Positions 9,331 through 21,583 of a stretch of DNA of 64,000 bases are shown piece by piece; the first letter of the stretch is position 1; each line of letters starts with the position of its first letter. The stretch covers positions 2,976,001 to 3,040,000 of the forward strand of contig NZ_CP067019.1 in assembly GCF_016599715.1 (NCBI RefSeq), read 5' to 3'. The position numbers and the translations under genes are program-made. Below the pieces are notes generated by a model, which did no database searches, was not told the origin of the DNA, and was given only the letters and a program-made list of their open reading frames with translations. The DNA comes from Acinetobacter sp. CS-2. Lineage in GTDB: Bacteria > Pseudomonadota > Gammaproteobacteria > Pseudomonadales > Moraxellaceae.

Positions 9331-10197
9331 ATGAAAAAACGCCTTTGCTTGATATTTACATTGTTCTGTTACAATTCATCGGCCTATCCGGATTCTTCTG
9401 ATACAAGCTTAATGAATAAAACCAAAGTCCTGAAAAATATTGCTTATGGGCCTCATGCTCAACAGGTCATGGATATCTATTTCCCCACCAAAGCTTTCCC
9501 AGATAAAACGCTGACACCGTTAATTGTGATGGTACATGGAGGAGCCTGGACCACTGGAGATAAAAATAATGCGGCTGTAGTCAAAAACAAAGTGGCATAT
9601 TGGACCAAACAAAACTGGGTATTTATTTCCCTCAATTATCGATTGGTTCCTGAGGTCAGCGTACAACAACAAACCCAAGATATTGCAGAAGCACTTATTT
9701 ATATCCAGAAACAGGCTGCAAATTGGCATGCTGATCCTAAACGTTTGGTTCTGATGGGACATTCAGCAGGTGCACACTTAGTCAGCCTACTCACTACACG
9801 CCCCCTCTGGCTGACATCGCAGCCTCAGCCCTGGCGTGCTACAGTGGCTTTAGACAGTGCTGCCTATAATGTCGAAATTATTATGCAAACTCGACATGCA
9901 CGGTTTTATGATCAAGCCTTTGGTAATCAGCCATCAAACTGGAAAGCACTTTCTCCTATATCTCAAGTACACCAAACTTTACCGGCATTTCTCGCTGTTT
10001 GTTCCACAATTCGGCCAGACCAACCATGTATACAGGCACAGCAATTTATTCAGCAAGCACAAAAATCAGGAACCAAAACCCAGCTATTGCCTATTCCACT
10101 TTCACACAGAGAAATCAACCAGTCACTTGGGCAAAATAATACATATACCCAAGCGGTGAATTTATTTATACAAAGCCATTCCGCTACGGAGAAATGA
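9331..10197 (+). CDS. Secreted alpha/beta hydrolase (carboxylesterase-like)
   Basis: A 288-residue protein when begun at the ATG at 9331, which follows GGGAAGGA by a normal spacing and opens with a signal-peptide-like MKKRLCLIFTLF. An upstream ATG at 9313 would put six residues before the signal. The oxyanion box is HGGAW (69-73), the nucleophile elbow GHSAG (Ser145), and the C-terminal His lies in SHREIN. This is the hormone-sensitive-lipase/kynurenine-formamidase-like esterase type. Export to the periplasm is inferred. The heptamer repeat at 9187 sits in its upstream region. Confidence 0.85.
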   Translation: MKKRLCLIFTLFCYNSSAYPDSSDTSLMNKTKVLKNIAYGPHAQQVMDIYFPTKAFPDKTLTPLIVMVHGGAWTTGDKNNAAVVKNKVAYWTKQNWVFISLNYRLVPEVSVQQQTQDIAEALIYIQKQAANWHADPKRLVLMGHSAGAHLVSLLTTRPLWLTSQPQPWRATVALDSAAYNVEIIMQTRHARFYDQAFGNQPSNWKALSPISQVHQTLPAFLAVCSTIRPDQPCIQAQQFIQQAQKSGTKTQLLPIPLSHREINQSLGQNNTYTQAVNLFIQSHSATEK

Positions 10198-10307
10198 GCT
10201 TATTTCAATCTCATTTAACCTAAAAATGATTTGAGCATACAAGATCTTATTTTTAAAAAACTTATTCCCTCTCTAAAATCCCCAATATGCTCTCAAAAAC
10301 AGAGGCA

Positions 10308-10337
10308 TAAAAAAAGACGCCCGAAGGCGTCTTTTTT
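10308..10337. terminator. Rho-independent terminator of rpoBC
   Basis: A-run, GACGCC, loop cgaa, GGCGTC, T-run, located just past the rpoC stop. It is symmetric and may also end the convergent esterase transcript. Confidence 0.92.
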
Positions 10338-10355
10338 GAGTCATTTAACGTCGAA

Positions 10356-13300
10356 TTAGAATTCTTGGTTAAATGCTTGGCTTAATGCTTGGTCTACATC
10401 AGAGAAGTCATTAACCAGCGCATGTTCTGCAGCTTCTGCTTCTTGACGACGACGTTCCAAGTGGTACGCAAGACCAGTACCCGCTGGAATCAAGCGACCC
10501 ACAACAACGTTTTCTTTCAAGCCACGTAGGTCATCTTCTTTACCTGTTACAGCCGCTTCAGTTAACACGCGTGTTGTTTCCTGGAACGATGCAGCAGAGA
10601 TGAACGAGTCAGTAGAAAGCGATGCTTTGGTAATACCCATCAATTGACGTTCAAACTTCGCCGGGAACTTGTTCTGTGCAAGAACAGCTTGGTTCTCACT
10701 CATAACACGGATGTAATCCACTTGTTCGCCTTTGATGAAGCTTGTATCGCCACCGTCAGTAATGTCGACTTTACGCAACATTTGACGCACGATCACTTCG
10801 ATGTGTTTATCGTTGATTTTTACACCTTGCAGACGGTATACGTCCTGAACTTCGTTCACGATGTAGTTGGTCAATGCCACTTCGCCTTTCAAGCGCAAGA
10901 TGTCGTGTGGATTTTGCGGACCATCAGAAATGGTTTCACCACGGTTCACATGCTCGCCTTCGAACACGTTAATCGTACGCCACTTCGGAATAAGCTCTTC
11001 GTAAATCTCAGAGCCATCATCCGGAGTAATCACAAGACGGTTCTTGCCTTTAGTCTCTTTACCGAAGCTTACAACACCAGAAATTTCAGCAAGAATTGCA
11101 TGCTCTTTCGGTTTACGTGCTTCGAACAAGTCAGCTACGCGTGGAAGACCACCGGTAATATCACGGGTACGTGAAGTTTCTTGTGGTACACGACCAATAA
11201 CGTCACCGACACCAATCGTTTCGCCATCACGGACAGAAAGAATGGTATTTTGTGGCAAGAAGTAGAACTGTTCGCCACCATCAGTGGTATCCAATACAAC
11301 CGCTGGACGCAAATCTTTACCTGACGCAGGACGTGAAGTCACTGGCAAGATTTCGATTGTAGTCATACCTGTTGCATCATCAGTTTTCGATGTCACAGTT
11401 ACGCCATCAGCAATTTGGCTGAAACGTACTTTACCGGCAACTTCTGTAACCAATGGATGTGTATGTGGATCCCAAGTCGCTACGATACCGCCTGCTTCTA
11501 CAGCTTCACCATCTTTCAACAAGATAGATGCACCGTAAGGAAGTTTATAGCGTTCGCGTTCACGACCTAAATCATCCGCAATACCGATCTCACCTGAACG
11601 TGAAGTCGATACCAAATGACCTTTGGCATGTTGTACTGTTTTCACGTTGTGGAAACGTACTGTACCTTTGTTACGAACTTGTACGCTGTTTGCAGCAGAA
11701 GTTCGGCTCGCAGCACCACCCACGTGGAACGTACGCATGGTTAACTGTGTACCTGGCTCACCAATTGATTGAGCAGCCATTACACCCACAGATTCACCTG
11801 GATTCACCAAGTGACCGCGAGCAAGGTCACGACCATAACACTTCGCACATACGCCAAATGTAGATTCACAGTTTACAACTGAACGTACTTTAACTTCATC
11901 GACACCTGCTTCTTCAAGGAAGGCAGCAATTTTTTCGTCAATCAACGTGTTACGTGGAAGAATGACTTCGTCAGAACCAGCACGTTTCACATCTTCAGCA
12001 ACAACACGACCCAATACTCGAGCACCCAGATTCTCGATGACATCGCCACCTTGAATGAATGGCGTCATGACCAGACCGCCATAAGTACCGCAATCCGGCT
12101 CGGTAATAACCAAATCCTGCGCTACGTCTACCAGACGACGAGTCAAGTAACCAGAGTTTGCTGTTTTAAGTGCTGTATCGGCCAAACCTTTACGCGCACC
12201 ATGTGTTGAAATGAAGTACTGAAGTACTGTCAAACCTTCACGGAAGTTTGCTTTAATCGGGGTTTCAATGATCGAACCATCTGGTTTCGCCATCAAACCA
12301 CGCATACCCGCCAACTGACGAATCTGAGCTGCCGAACCACGGGCACCCGAGTCAGACATCATGTAGATACTGTTGAATGATTTCTGTTTCTCATCTTCAC
12401 CCTGTTTGTTCTTAACAGTCGTGAAAGACAAGTTATCCATCATCGCTTTCGCTACCTGGTCATTGGTACGTGCCCAGATATCGACTACCTTGTTATAACG
12501 TTCACCGGCAGTTACGAAACCTTGTTCGAATTGTTGTTCGATTTCACGAACTTCAACTTCTGCTTTTTCGATGATCGAGTATTTCGCTGGTGGAATGAGC
12601 ATGTCTTCCATACCAACAGATACACCAGAACGAGTCGCTTGACGGAAGCCCAGGTACATCAATTGGTCAGCAAAGATAACGGTATCTTTCAGACCCAATT
12701 TACGGTAGCAAGAGTTAATTAACTTGGAGATGTTCTTTTTCGTCATCTCAACGTTGATTTGCTGGAAGTCCATACCTTCAGGAACAACTTCCCAAAGCAG
12801 ACAGCGGCCTGGAGTCGTGTCAACAATAATGGTTTGCTGTTCACGGTTTCCATCTTCGTCAATCACAGTCTGGTGTACACGTGCTTTAACGCGAGCGTGT
12901 AAATCTACCTGACCTGTTGCAAGTGCACGGTTTACTTCGTCAGTATCCGCGAACACCATACCTTCACCTTTGGCATTGATCGCATCACGCGTGATGTAAT
13001 ACAAGCCCAAGACCACGTCCTGAGAAGGTACGATGATTGGCTCACCGTTGGCTGGTGACAAGATGTTGTTGGTCGACATCATTAACGCACGAGCTTCTAA
13101 CTGAGCTTCAAGTGTTAATGGTACGTGTACCGCCATTTGGTCACCGTCGAAGTCGGCGTTGAACGCAGCACATACGAGTGGGTGTAGACGGATCGCTTTA
13201 CCTTCAATCAGGGTTGGTTCAAATGCTTGAAGACCCAAACGGTGAAGTGTAGGCGCACGGTTCAACATCACTGGATGTTGACGGATCACGTGAGCAAGAA

Positions 13301-14546
13301 CGTCCCAAACTTCTGGAGTTTCGCGCTCAACCATTTTCTTCGCAGCTTTAATGGTTGTTGCTTGGCCAGAAGCTTGCAGTTTTGCGAAAATGAATGGCTT
13401 GAATAATTCAAGTGCCATTTTCTTCGGAAGACCACATTGGTGCAAACGTAAAGTTGGACCTACAGTAATAACCGAACGACCAGAGTAATCGACACGCTTA
13501 CCAAGTAAGTTTTGACGGAAACGACCTTGCTTACCTTTGATCATATCAGCCAAAGATTTAAGCGGACGTTTGTTCGAACCGGTAATTGCACGACCACGAC
13601 GACCGTTATCAAGCAATGCATCTACAGACTCTTGCAGCATACGTTTTTCGTTACGTACGATAATGTCTGGAGCAGCAAGGTCAAGAAGACGTTTTAAACG
13701 GTTGTTACGGTTAATCACACGACGGTAAAGATCGTTCAAATCAGAAGTCGCGAAACGTCCACCTTCAAGCGGAACCAACGGACGAAGGTCTGGTGGAAGA
13801 ACTGGCAATACAGTTAATACCATCCATTCTGGCTTGTTGTTTGACTCTTTGAACGCTTCCATCAACTTCAAGCGTTTAGACGCTTTTTTCAGCTTGGTTT
13901 CTGAAGTTGTGTTAGGAATTTCTTCGCGAAGACGTGAAATTTCAGCTTCAAGATCGATGTCTTTCAACAGGTCCTGAACAGCTTCTGCACCCATTTTTGC
14001 AGTGAATTCATCACCGTGCTCTTCTAACGCCGTGAAGTATTCTTCATCGTTCAGAAGTTGGTATTTCTCCATTGGAGTCATACCTGGGTCAGTGACCACG
14101 TAAGATTCGAAATACAATACGCGTTCGATGTCACGTAAAGTCATGTCTAGAAGAAGACCGATACGAGACGGTAATGATTTCAAGAACCAGATGTGCGCAA
14201 CTGGAGAAGCCAATTCGATGTGACCCATACGCTCACGACGAACTTTCGCAGTTGTTACTTCAACGCCACATTTTTCACAAATGACGCCTTTGTATTTCAT
14301 ACGCTTGTATTTACCACACAAGCATTCGTAATCTTTTACCGGACCAAAGATTTTGGCACAGAACAAACCGTCACGTTCAGGTTTGAAGGTACGGTAGTTA
14401 ATTGTCTCTGGCTTTTTAACTTCACCATGAGACCATGACTTAATCATTTCTGGTGACGCAAGACCAATACGGATGCGATCAAACTCTACTGGAGCATGAC
14501 CATCAGAATCCGTCTTTTTGCGCATGATATCGAGCAAGTCTTTCAA
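10356..14546 (-). CDS. rpoC: DNA-directed RNA polymerase subunit beta'
   Basis: A 1396-residue catalytic subunit of RNA polymerase, full length. The N-terminal zinc site is [19 protein letters not shown] near 70-90. The catalytic triad of aspartates is in [12 protein letters not shown] near 460, the rudder and switch regions are intact, and the second zinc site [15 protein letters not shown] lies near 890. It is transcribed with rpoB after a 147-bp gap that contains a palindromic repeat element. No frameshift was seen. Confidence 0.99.
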   Translation of the reverse strand: MKDLLDIMRKKTDSDGHAPVEFDRIRIGLASPEMIKSWSHGEVKKPETINYRTFKPERDGLFCAKIFGPVKDYECLCGKYKRMKYKGVICEKCGVEVTTAKVRRERMGHIELASPVAHIWFLKSLPSRIGLLLDMTLRDIERVLYFESYVVTDPGMTPMEKYQLLNDEEYFTALEEHGDEFTAKMGAEAVQDLLKDIDLEAEISRLREEIPNTTSETKLKKASKRLKLMEAFKESNNKPEWMVLTVLPVLPPDLRPLVPLEGGRFATSDLNDLYRRVINRNNRLKRLLDLAAPDIIVRNEKRMLQESVDALLDNGRRGRAITGSNKRPLKSLADMIKGKQGRFRQNLLGKRVDYSGRSVITVGPTLRLHQCGLPKKMALELFKPFIFAKLQASGQATTIKAAKKMVERETPEVWDVLAHVIRQHPVMLNRAPTLHRLGLQAFEPTLIEGKAIRLHPLVCAAFNADFDGDQMAVHVPLTLEAQLEARALMMSTNNILSPANGEPIIVPSQDVVLGLYYITRDAINAKGEGMVFADTDEVNRALATGQVDLHARVKARVHQTVIDEDGNREQQTIIVDTTPGRCLLWEVVPEGMDFQQINVEMTKKNISKLINSCYRKLGLKDTVIFADQLMYLGFRQATRSGVSVGMEDMLIPPAKYSIIEKAEVEVREIEQQFEQGFVTAGERYNKVVDIWARTNDQVAKAMMDNLSFTTVKNKQGEDEKQKSFNSIYMMSDSGARGSAAQIRQLAGMRGLMAKPDGSIIETPIKANFREGLTVLQYFISTHGARKGLADTALKTANSGYLTRRLVDVAQDLVITEPDCGTYGGLVMTPFIQGGDVIENLGARVLGRVVAEDVKRAGSDEVILPRNTLIDEKIAAFLEEAGVDEVKVRSVVNCESTFGVCAKCYGRDLARGHLVNPGESVGVMAAQSIGEPGTQLTMRTFHVGGAASRTSAANSVQVRNKGTVRFHNVKTVQHAKGHLVSTSRSGEIGIADDLGRERERYKLPYGASILLKDGEAVEAGGIVATWDPHTHPLVTEVAGKVRFSQIADGVTVTSKTDDATGMTTIEILPVTSRPASGKDLRPAVVLDTTDGGEQFYFLPQNTILSVRDGETIGVGDVIGRVPQETSRTRDITGGLPRVADLFEARKPKEHAILAEISGVVSFGKETKGKNRLVITPDDGSEIYEELIPKWRTINVFEGEHVNRGETISDGPQNPHDILRLKGEVALTNYIVNEVQDVYRLQGVKINDKHIEVIVRQMLRKVDITDGGDTSFIKGEQVDYIRVMSENQAVLAQNKFPAKFERQLMGITKASLSTDSFISAASFQETTRVLTEAAVTGKEDDLRGLKENVVVGRLIPAGTGLAYHLERRRQEAEAAEHALVNDFSDVDQALSQAFNQEF

Positions 14547-14622
14547 TTTTTTTCTCCGTGTGTTGTGGAGATTTTCACTTCACAACTGGGTCACAAATAT
14601 TGTTTTTTAACTGAAATTTGGA

Positions 14623-14692
14623 ATCTCCCCTAGCCCCTCTTTGATAAAGAGGGGAACTTTCCCCCTTTGAAAAAGGGGGTCAGGGGGATTTA
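14623..14692. repeat. C/G-rich palindromic intergenic repeat between rpoB and rpoC
   Basis: Two adjacent hairpins, CCCCTCTTT-gata-AAGAGGGG (14635-14655) and CCCCCTTT-gaa-AAAGGGGG (14661-14679), are enclosed by inverted ends AATCTCCCCTAGC and GTCAGGGGGATT. It resembles the short dispersed palindromes common between Acinetobacter genes. Related hairpins occur at 20229 and 62374. Confidence 0.75.
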
Positions 14693-14693
14693 A

Positions 14694-17600
14694 TTAGTCA
14701 CCATTTTTCAGTTCAATGTTGATACCTAAAGAACGGATCTCTTTGGTCAATACGTTGAACGATTCAGGCATACCTGGGTCCATGTAATGGTTACCATCTA
14801 CAATGTTCTTATAGATACGAGTACGACCTTCAACGTCATCCGATTTCACAGTAAGCATTTCTTGGAGCGTATAAGCTGCACCGTATGCTTCCAGTGCCCA
14901 GACTTCCATCTCACCGAAACGCTGACCACCGAACTGGGCTTTACCACCCAATGGTTGTTGCGTTACTAGAGAGTAAGAACCTGTAGAACGCGCATGCATC
15001 TTGTCATCAACCAAGTGGTTCAGTTTCAGCATGTACATGTAACCTACAGTTACTGGACGGTCAAAACGTTCACCGGTACGGCCATCATACAATACCGTTT
15101 GACCCGTACGTGAAATGCCACCAAGTTCAAGCAATTCTTTGATTTGCGATTCTTCAGCACCATCGAATACAGGTGTTGCTAAAGGAACACCAGCACGCAA
15201 ATTACCAGATAATGCCAAGATTTCATCATCAGTCAAGCTGTCAAGATCTTCTTGCTGACCGCCAACTTTGTTGTAAATCTTGTCTAAGAAGTCACGAAGC
15301 TCAAGTACAGTGCGTTGCTCTTTCAACATCTTGTCGATTTGATCACCAAGACCTTTCGCTGCCATACCCAAGTGAGTTTCCAGAATCTGCCCCACGTTCA
15401 TACGTGATGGTACACCCAGCGGGTTAAGTACCACATCCACAGGAACACCGTTGGCATCGTGCGGCATGTCTTCTACAGGCAAGATGTTCGATACAACACC
15501 CTTGTTACCGTGACGACCGGCCATCTTATCACCCGGCTGGATGCGACGTTTAACTGCGAGGTAAACCTTAACCACTTTCAATACGCCAGTAGTCAGTTCA
15601 TCACCCGTAGAAAGTTTGCGTTTTTTCTCTGCAAATTTCTCGTCAATCTCTTGGCTCTTCTCTTTCAAGAACACTTGGATTTGAGTTAAACGCTCAGCAA
15701 TTGCTTCATCACTTGGCTGGATATCCAGTAAGTCAACAAGCTCTAAACCAGATAACAATTCTTCAGTAAGCTTGTCACCGCGTTTAGTGGTACCACCACC
15801 ATTCGATTCTTGACCTTTCAACAGGCGAACAATACGTTCACGTGCTGCTTCTTCGAAGATTTTGAATTCTTCTTTCAAGTCTTTACGGTAAGCATCCAAT
15901 TGAGCTTTTTCAATGGCTTGAGCACGTTCGTCTTTTTCAAGACCGTCACGTGTAAACACTTGAACGTCAATCACTGTACCTTTCACACCTGAAGACACAC
16001 GTAAAGAAGAGTCTTTAACGTCAGCTGCTTTTTCACCGAAGATTGCACGAAGCAATTTTTCTTCAGGCGTCAACTGCGTTTCACCTTTCGGTGTTACTTT
16101 ACCAACCAGGATGTCACCCGCTGTTACTTCAGCACCGATGTAAACAATACCTGACTCGTCCAGTTTAGACAGTGCAGCTTCGCCAACGTTAGGAATATCA
16201 GCAGTAATTTCTTCTGCACCTAACTTGGTATCACGTGCAACACATGACAATTCTTGAATATGAATCGACGTTAAACGGTCTTCTTGAAGAACACGCTCAG
16301 ATAACAAGATCGAGTCTTCGTAGTTGTAACCGTTCCAGGTCATGAACGCTACGCGCATGTTTTGACCAAGCGCCAATTCACCGCCATCCGTAGATGGACC
16401 ATCCGCAAGAACGTCACCACGACCAACTTTATCACCAAGTTTCACAAGAACTTTCTGGTTGATACAAGTGTTCTGGTTCGAACGTGTATATTTGATCAGG
16501 TTGTAAATATCTACACCTGCTTCACCTGCGATCATCTCTTCTTCGTTGACACGAATTACCACACGAGACGCGTCTACAAATTCAATACGACCACCACGTT
16601 TCGCAAGTACACATACACCTGAGTCGTGCGCTACGTTTGCTTCCATACCAGTACCAACAAGCGGCTTGTCGGCGATCAACGTAGGTACTGCCTGACGTTG
16701 CATGTTTGAACCCATCAATGCACGGTTCGCATCATCGTGTTCAAGGAATGGAATAAGTGATGCAGCAACAGATACAACCTGTTGAGCAGATACATCCATA
16801 TGCGTCACTTTTTCAGGAGGCATACGTACGAAATCACCTTGGTGACGTACAGAAACGAATTCTTCAGTCAGGTTACCTTCTTTATCAATTGCAGAATCGG
16901 CCTGTGCAATGACAGTACCTACTTCTTCAATTGCAGAAAGATATTCAACGTCATCTGTTACACGACCATCTACAACTTTACGGTATGGAGTTTCCAGGAA
17001 ACCGAAGTTATTACATTTCGCATAAACAGAAAGTGAGTTAATCAAACCAATGTTTGGACCCTCAGGAGTCTCAATTGGACACACACGACCATAGTGAGTT
17101 TGATGTACGTCACGTACTTCGAAGCCCGCACGTTCACGTGTCAAACCACCAGGCCCAAGCGCTGATACACGACGTTTGTGTGTAATTTCAGACAACGGGT
17201 TGTTTTGGTCCATGAACTGAGACAACTGACTTGAACCAAAGAATTCTTTGATTGCAGCAGCAACTGGTTTCGCATTGATTAAATCTTGCGGAGACAAGTT
17301 GTCAGTTTCAGCTTGGCTTAAACGTTCTTTAACAGCACGTTCAACACGAACAAGACCAACACGGAACTGGTTTTCTGTCATTTCACCAACAGAACGAACA
17401 CGACGGTTACCTAAATGGTCAATATCGTCGACTTCACCTTTACCGTTACGAATTTCAACCAATGTTTTTAATACATCAGTGATGTCTTCGTTTGAAAGAA
17501 TACCTTCAACTTCACGAGACTTCTGATCAGTACCGACTTCGTAAGGACGACCCAAACGACGGTTGAACTTCATACGACCGACCGGAGACAAGTCATAACG

Positions 17601-18782
17601 TTCAGAAGAGAAGAACAGGTTGTTGAACAGGTTCTCAGCAGCTTCTTTTGTTGGTGGCTCGCCTGGACGCATCACTTTGTAGATTTCTACCAGTGCTTCT
17701 TCACGACCAGTAGTTGTATCAGCACGTAAAGAGTCAGCAATGAATGAACCGCGATCGATATCATTCGTGAACAATACGTTAAATTGTTTTACGCCACCTT
17801 CAGCCAATTTCACCATGATCTCATGGCTCAATACCGTATTGGCTGCAATCACTTCACCGTCACGTAAAGCAACATCTTCAGCAACAATACGTTCGTACAA
17901 GTATTCATCCGGAACAGAAAGTTTTTCTAAACCAGCAGCTTCCATCTGACGTACGTGACGCGCATTGATACGTTTACCTTGCTCTACAATCACTTTACCG
18001 TCATTGTCAGCAATGTCGAATTGCGCCATTTCGCCACGAAGACGTTCTGGAACCAGGTCAATCTGGTAGCTACCCATGTCAAGATACACAGGTACTTTTT
18101 CGTAGAACATATCCAGGATTTGTTCGTTGCTATAACCCAAAGCACGAAGAACCACAGTCGCAAGCAATTTACGACGACGGTCAATACGAACATATACAAG
18201 GTCTTTAGCATCGAATTCGAAATCCAGCCATGAACCACGGTAAGGAATGATACGTGCAGAATAAAGAACTTTACCGCTAGAATGTGTTTTGCCTTTATCG
18301 TGGTCAAAGAACACGCCTGGTGAACGGTGTAATTGAGATACGATTACACGCTCAGTACCATTGATGACAAAAGTACCGTTTTCTGTCATGAGTGGCATTT
18401 CACCCATGTACACTTCTTGTTCACGTACGTCTTTAATTGATTTGGTTTCGCGATCTTTTAAGATCAAACGAATTTTTACACGCATTGGTGCTGCATAAGT
18501 TGAACCACGTAAAATACATTCACGCACGTCAAACTCAGGCTTACCAAGACTATACTCAACAAATTCTAAAGCAGCATTGCCAGAATAACTTTCAATAGGA
18601 AAAACTGAACGAAATGCGGCTTGGAGACCGATATCTTCGCGGTTTTTTGGTGTTTTGCCATCTTGTAAGAATGTTCGGTACGAATCGACCTGAATCGCGA
18701 GCAAGTACGGAGCATCCATGACGCTAGGCAATTTACCAAAATTCTTACGGATCCGTTTCTTTTCGGTATATGAGTATGCCAT
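14694..18782 (-). CDS. rpoB: DNA-directed RNA polymerase subunit beta
   Basis: A 1362-residue subunit of RNA polymerase, full length. The rifampicin-binding region reads [20 protein letters not shown] and then [11 protein letters not shown] near residue 530, with the residues known from susceptible strains, so no resistance substitution is visible. Later conserved blocks such as [15 protein letters not shown] (near 1080) are intact. It is transcribed after rplL through a 304-bp leader with two hairpins, one looking like an attenuator. Confidence 0.99.
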   Translation of the reverse strand: MAYSYTEKKRIRKNFGKLPSVMDAPYLLAIQVDSYRTFLQDGKTPKNREDIGLQAAFRSVFPIESYSGNAALEFVEYSLGKPEFDVRECILRGSTYAAPMRVKIRLILKDRETKSIKDVREQEVYMGEMPLMTENGTFVINGTERVIVSQLHRSPGVFFDHDKGKTHSSGKVLYSARIIPYRGSWLDFEFDAKDLVYVRIDRRRKLLATVVLRALGYSNEQILDMFYEKVPVYLDMGSYQIDLVPERLRGEMAQFDIADNDGKVIVEQGKRINARHVRQMEAAGLEKLSVPDEYLYERIVAEDVALRDGEVIAANTVLSHEIMVKLAEGGVKQFNVLFTNDIDRGSFIADSLRADTTTGREEALVEIYKVMRPGEPPTKEAAENLFNNLFFSSERYDLSPVGRMKFNRRLGRPYEVGTDQKSREVEGILSNEDITDVLKTLVEIRNGKGEVDDIDHLGNRRVRSVGEMTENQFRVGLVRVERAVKERLSQAETDNLSPQDLINAKPVAAAIKEFFGSSQLSQFMDQNNPLSEITHKRRVSALGPGGLTRERAGFEVRDVHQTHYGRVCPIETPEGPNIGLINSLSVYAKCNNFGFLETPYRKVVDGRVTDDVEYLSAIEEVGTVIAQADSAIDKEGNLTEEFVSVRHQGDFVRMPPEKVTHMDVSAQQVVSVAASLIPFLEHDDANRALMGSNMQRQAVPTLIADKPLVGTGMEANVAHDSGVCVLAKRGGRIEFVDASRVVIRVNEEEMIAGEAGVDIYNLIKYTRSNQNTCINQKVLVKLGDKVGRGDVLADGPSTDGGELALGQNMRVAFMTWNGYNYEDSILLSERVLQEDRLTSIHIQELSCVARDTKLGAEEITADIPNVGEAALSKLDESGIVYIGAEVTAGDILVGKVTPKGETQLTPEEKLLRAIFGEKAADVKDSSLRVSSGVKGTVIDVQVFTRDGLEKDERAQAIEKAQLDAYRKDLKEEFKIFEEAARERIVRLLKGQESNGGGTTKRGDKLTEELLSGLELVDLLDIQPSDEAIAERLTQIQVFLKEKSQEIDEKFAEKKRKLSTGDELTTGVLKVVKVYLAVKRRIQPGDKMAGRHGNKGVVSNILPVEDMPHDANGVPVDVVLNPLGVPSRMNVGQILETHLGMAAKGLGDQIDKMLKEQRTVLELRDFLDKIYNKVGGQQEDLDSLTDDEILALSGNLRAGVPLATPVFDGAEESQIKELLELGGISRTGQTVLYDGRTGERFDRPVTVGYMYMLKLNHLVDDKMHARSTGSYSLVTQQPLGGKAQFGGQRFGEMEVWALEAYGAAYTLQEMLTVKSDDVEGRTRIYKNIVDGNHYMDPGMPESFNVLTKEIRSLGINIELKNGD

Positions 18783-19015
18783 CTGGAGTCCTCGGAAAGT
18801 AAACTAAGTCCGCCTGCAGAACGGACCTAGAAGGAATTACACAGGCCGATATGGCCACCACTTTTTACAAATGCTGCAATTTTTAGTGGTATTAAAACGC
18901 TTAGCAATATTTTCAAATATAAAAAATATTGGTAAACGTTTGATATTATTGATTATTATAATAATTGATGCTTTTTTACACCAATCAAACAAAAATCGAG
19001 CCGATAATTGTAACG

Positions 19016-19047
19016 CAAAAAGGCTGATGACCCAAGAGCCATCAGCC
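19016..19047 (-). terminator. Attenuator (partial terminator) between rplL and rpoB
   Basis: Minus-strand stem GGCTGATG, loop of ten bases, CATCAGCC, then TTTTTGCG. It has the form of a rho-independent terminator but lies inside the rplJL-rpoBC transcription unit, as in the E. coli attenuator that reduces rpoBC transcription relative to rplL. Confidence 0.8.
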
Positions 19048-19054
19048 AATTTTT

Positions 19055-19078
19055 GGGGTCAATTTAAAATTAGACCCC
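19055..19078 (-). other. Hairpin immediately downstream of rplL
   Basis: GGGGTC and GACCCC arms with further AATTT/AAATT pairing inside. It lies between the rplL stop and the attenuator. It could be an RNase III processing site, by analogy with the E. coli rplL-rpoB spacer. Confidence 0.6.
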
Positions 19079-19086
19079 GATCGAAA

Positions 19087-19455
19087 TTACTTAACAGTAA
19101 CTGTAGCACCAGTTTCTTCAAGTTTTTTCTTAAGTTCTTCAGCTTCTTCTTTAGAAACGCCTTCTTTAAGAACTGAAGGAGCGCCTTCAACCATGTCTTT
19201 AGCTTCTTTCAAGCCAAGACCAGTGATTTCACGAACTGCTTTAATTACAGCTACTTTGTTAGCACCGAAAGAAGTCAACTCAACGTTGAATTCAGTTTGT
19301 TCTTCAACAGCAGCACCAGCAGCAGGACCAGCAGCAACAGCTACAGCAGCAGCAGATACGTTGAATTTTTCTTCAAAAGCAGAGATAAGTTCAACAAGTT
19401 CAAGAACAGTTTTTTCAGCAACTGCGTTTAAGATTTCTTCGTTAGTTAAAGCCAT
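19087..19455 (-). CDS. rplL: 50S ribosomal protein L7/L12
   Basis: A 122-residue stalk protein. The N-terminal dimerisation helix is [20 protein letters not shown], the Ala/Gly-rich hinge is near 35-50, and the globular factor-binding domain contains [15 protein letters not shown] near 80. Full length and normal. It lies 48 bp after rplJ. Confidence 0.98.
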   Translation of the reverse strand: MALTNEEILNAVAEKTVLELVELISAFEEKFNVSAAAVAVAAGPAAGAAVEEQTEFNVELTSFGANKVAVIKAVREITGLGLKEAKDMVEGAPSVLKEGVSKEEAEELKKKLEETGATVTVK

Positions 19456-19503
19456 GAGAATAACTCCAAATGGGGATTGAATGGTGTGAAAGTAAATTTA
19501 AGC

Positions 19504-20010
19504 TTATGCAGCTTCTGACTCGTTTTTCTCTTTGAGCGCAGTAATAAGGCGACCCAATTTCGAAATAGGAGCTTGAAGAACGTTTGCAAGCATAGTAAGC
19601 GCTTTTTCTTGGTTTGGAAGGTTTGCGATAACGCTAACTTCAGCACCTTGATAAACCTTGCCGTCAAATGCAGCAGCTTTAAGTTCAAATGCTTTGTTAG
19701 TTTTAGCAAATTCTTCAAACAAGCGAGCAGCTGCGCCCATGTCGTCTTCAGAAGTTGAGAAAGCTAAGATTGTTGGGCCAACAAGGTTGTCATTCAAGAT
19801 ATTGAATTGAGTATCTTGAAGAGCACGTTTAGCTAAAGTATTACGCACAACACGTGTAGCAACACCTAGTTTACGAGCTTCAACACGAAGAGCAGTTAAT
19901 TGCTCAACAGTTAAACCTTGGTAGTCAGCAACAACAGCAGCAAATGCAGTAGAAGCAACTTCAGCTACTTCAGCTACGATCTGTTTTTTGCCTTCGATAA
20001 GAAGAGCCAT
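19504..20010 (-). CDS. rplJ: 50S ribosomal protein L10
   Basis: 168 residues when begun at the ATG at 20010 (MALLIEGKKQIVAEVAEVA), which follows AGGAGG at normal spacing. A longer frame exists upstream but lies in the regulatory leader. L10 anchors L7/L12 dimers to 23S rRNA and, as the L10-L12 complex, usually represses its own operon through the leader. Confidence 0.97.
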   Translation of the reverse strand: MALLIEGKKQIVAEVAEVASTAFAAVVADYQGLTVEQLTALRVEARKLGVATRVVRNTLAKRALQDTQFNILNDNLVGPTILAFSTSEDDMGAAARLFEEFAKTNKAFELKAAAFDGKVYQGAEVSVIANLPNQEKALTMLANVLQAPISKLGRLITALKEKNESEAA

Positions 20011-20200
20011 TGTAAAACCTCCTAACGGTGATTTATGCACTTACAAAGAAGTACACTCCCAATTCGTAAGGCCATCACTGGACTTACACGCGGAGGATGA
20101 ACAAATCACACCACCGCGTCTACTCGGACTGGACTTTTAAGAAGTGAGTTCCAAAGAACTCCCCTCGCCCGAGGTCTTTGACGCTGACAAATTTACATTT
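20011..20200 (-). promoter_or_regulatory. Probable L10 (rplJ) leader, autoregulatory
   Basis: The roughly 200 bases before rplJ are non-coding and GC-richer than the surroundings, with short self-complementary segments such as GGGGAGTTCTTTGGAACTC. Gamma-proteobacterial rplJL operons carry an L10-binding leader at this place (Rfam L10_leader). I infer its presence from position and structure and have not folded it. Confidence 0.5.
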
Positions 20201-20223
20201 ATCAATTCAAAGTTTGCCTAAAT

Positions 20224-20300
20224 TATCCCCTCTCCTTATAGGAGAGGACTAGGGAGAGGTTTAACCCTCTTCCCGACCTTCTCCCAGAGGGAGAAGGAGA
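20224..20300. repeat. Palindromic CT/AG intergenic repeat between rplA and rplJ
   Basis: Two hairpins, CCTCTCC-ttata-GGAGAGG (20229-20247) and CCTTCTCCC-aga-GGGAGAAGG (20277-20297). The second closely resembles the hairpin at 62374-62392. Confidence 0.75.
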
Positions 20301-20337
20301 CATCTTCAGGGCTTTAAAATTCTTTTCTAAGTCAAAC

Positions 20338-21033
20338 TTAGTTAGATACGTTTGCTACATCAATAGTAAGACCAGGACCCATAGTTGAGCTTAAAGTGAT
20401 CTTTTTGATGTAAACACCTTTAGAAGTCGCAGGTTTTGCTTTCTTAAGGTCAGCTACAAGAGCTTCAACGTTTTGACGAACAGCAGCAGCTTCAAAGCCA
20501 ACTTGACCGATCGCAGCGTGGATGATACCCGCTTTGTCTACACGGTAACGTGCTTGACCAGCTTTAGCGTTTTTAACAGCGCCAGCTACGTCAGGAGTTA
20601 CTGTACCCACTTTAGGGTTTGGCATTAAGCCACGTGGACCAAGAATCGTACCAAGTTTACCTACAACGCGCATTGCATCTGGAGCAGCAATTACTACGTC
20701 GAAATCAAGGTTACCCGCTTGAATGCTTTCAGCAAGATCATCAAAACCAACGATGTCTGCGCCTTCAGCTTTAGCAGCTTCAGCAGCAGCACCTTGAGCA
20801 AACACAGCAACACGTACAGTTTTACCAGTACCTGCAGGAAGTGTAGTCGCGCCACGAACAACCTGGTCAGATTTACGTGGGTCAACACCTAGATTTACTG
20901 ATACATCCAAAGATTCTTTGAATTTAGCAGCAGGAAGGCTAGTTAAAACTTGTACTGCTTCTTCCAAAGTGTAAACTTTGTTTGCTTCTACAGCAGCAGC
21001 AATGGCTTTTTGACGTTTAGTTAATTTAGCCAT
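20338..21033 (-). CDS. rplA: 50S ribosomal protein L1
   Basis: A 231-residue protein of the L1 stalk, normal length. The conserved [16 protein letters not shown] lies near residue 130. L1 commonly represses translation of its own rplK-rplA message. It starts three bases after the rplK stop, so the two are translationally coupled. Confidence 0.98.
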   Translation of the reverse strand: MAKLTKRQKAIAAAVEANKVYTLEEAVQVLTSLPAAKFKESLDVSVNLGVDPRKSDQVVRGATTLPAGTGKTVRVAVFAQGAAAEAAKAEGADIVGFDDLAESIQAGNLDFDVVIAAPDAMRVVGKLGTILGPRGLMPNPKVGTVTPDVAGAVKNAKAGQARYRVDKAGIIHAAIGQVGFEAAAVRQNVEALVADLKKAKPATSKGVYIKKITLSSTMGPGLTIDVANVSN

Positions 21034-21036
21034 GTC

Positions 21037-21465
21037 TTATAGCTCCACTTCCAAGCCCATAGAACGCGCAGAACCAGCAATGGTACGTACACGTGCGTCT
21101 AAATCAGCACCAGTTAAATCTGGTTCTTTAGTAGTCGCAATTTCTTCTAACTGAGCACGAGTCAACTTACCAACTTTAGTTTTGTTAGGTACAGCTGAAC
21201 CCTTTTGAATACCAGCAGCTTTCTTAAGAAGAATAGCAGCAGGTGGAGTTTTCATGATAAATGTGAACGACTTGTCGTTGTACACAGTAATCACTACAGG
21301 AATTGGAAGACCTGGTTCAACTTTTTGTGTAGCAGCATTGAATTCTTTACAGAATGCCATGATGTTAACACCACGTTGACCTAGTGCAGGACCAATCGGT
21401 GGAGATGGATTCGCTTTACCAGCTGGAACTTGCAGCTTGATATAGCCGTCAATCTTCTTAGCCAT
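21037..21465 (-). CDS. rplK: 50S ribosomal protein L11
   Basis: 142 residues, standard length. It begins [20 protein letters not shown], with [21 protein letters not shown] near 21-41 contacting the GTPase-associated rRNA. The C-terminal RNA-binding domain contains [12 protein letters not shown]. It forms the rplKA unit. Confidence 0.98.
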   Translation of the reverse strand: MAKKIDGYIKLQVPAGKANPSPPIGPALGQRGVNIMAFCKEFNAATQKVEPGLPIPVVITVYNDKSFTFIMKTPPAAILLKKAAGIQKGSAVPNKTKVGKLTRAQLEEIATTKEPDLTGADLDARVRTIAGSARSMGLEVEL

Positions 21466-21583
21466 TTCAAATTACCTCTGGGTACAAACGCCGCTAGGCT
21501 CCCCAACGCTATTTATGTAACAATACTGTTACAACAACAATGCCCGATCCATAACAAATCGGGCGTTTTCAATCCAACTTAAA

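Larger units (their letters stand above)
18783..19086 (-). other. rplL-rpoB intergenic leader with attenuator and second hairpin
   Basis: No gene is seen. Two RNA hairpins follow rplL on the minus strand (see the separate entries), then about 190 AT-rich bases before rpoB. The classical beta operon has a partial attenuator in this position. Confidence 0.7.

Noticed and set aside
17000..17300. Rifampicin-resistance substitution in rpoB
   Set aside because: The cluster region keeps the usual residues of susceptible strains ([20 protein letters not shown], then RRVSALGP). The Gln in DVHQTHYG, where E. coli has Pro, is probably a genus difference.
10644..18307. Long open frames opposite rpoB and rpoC
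   Set aside because: They are frames on the strand opposite to highly conserved genes, with no ribosome-binding sites and amino-acid composition biased by the complementary codons.
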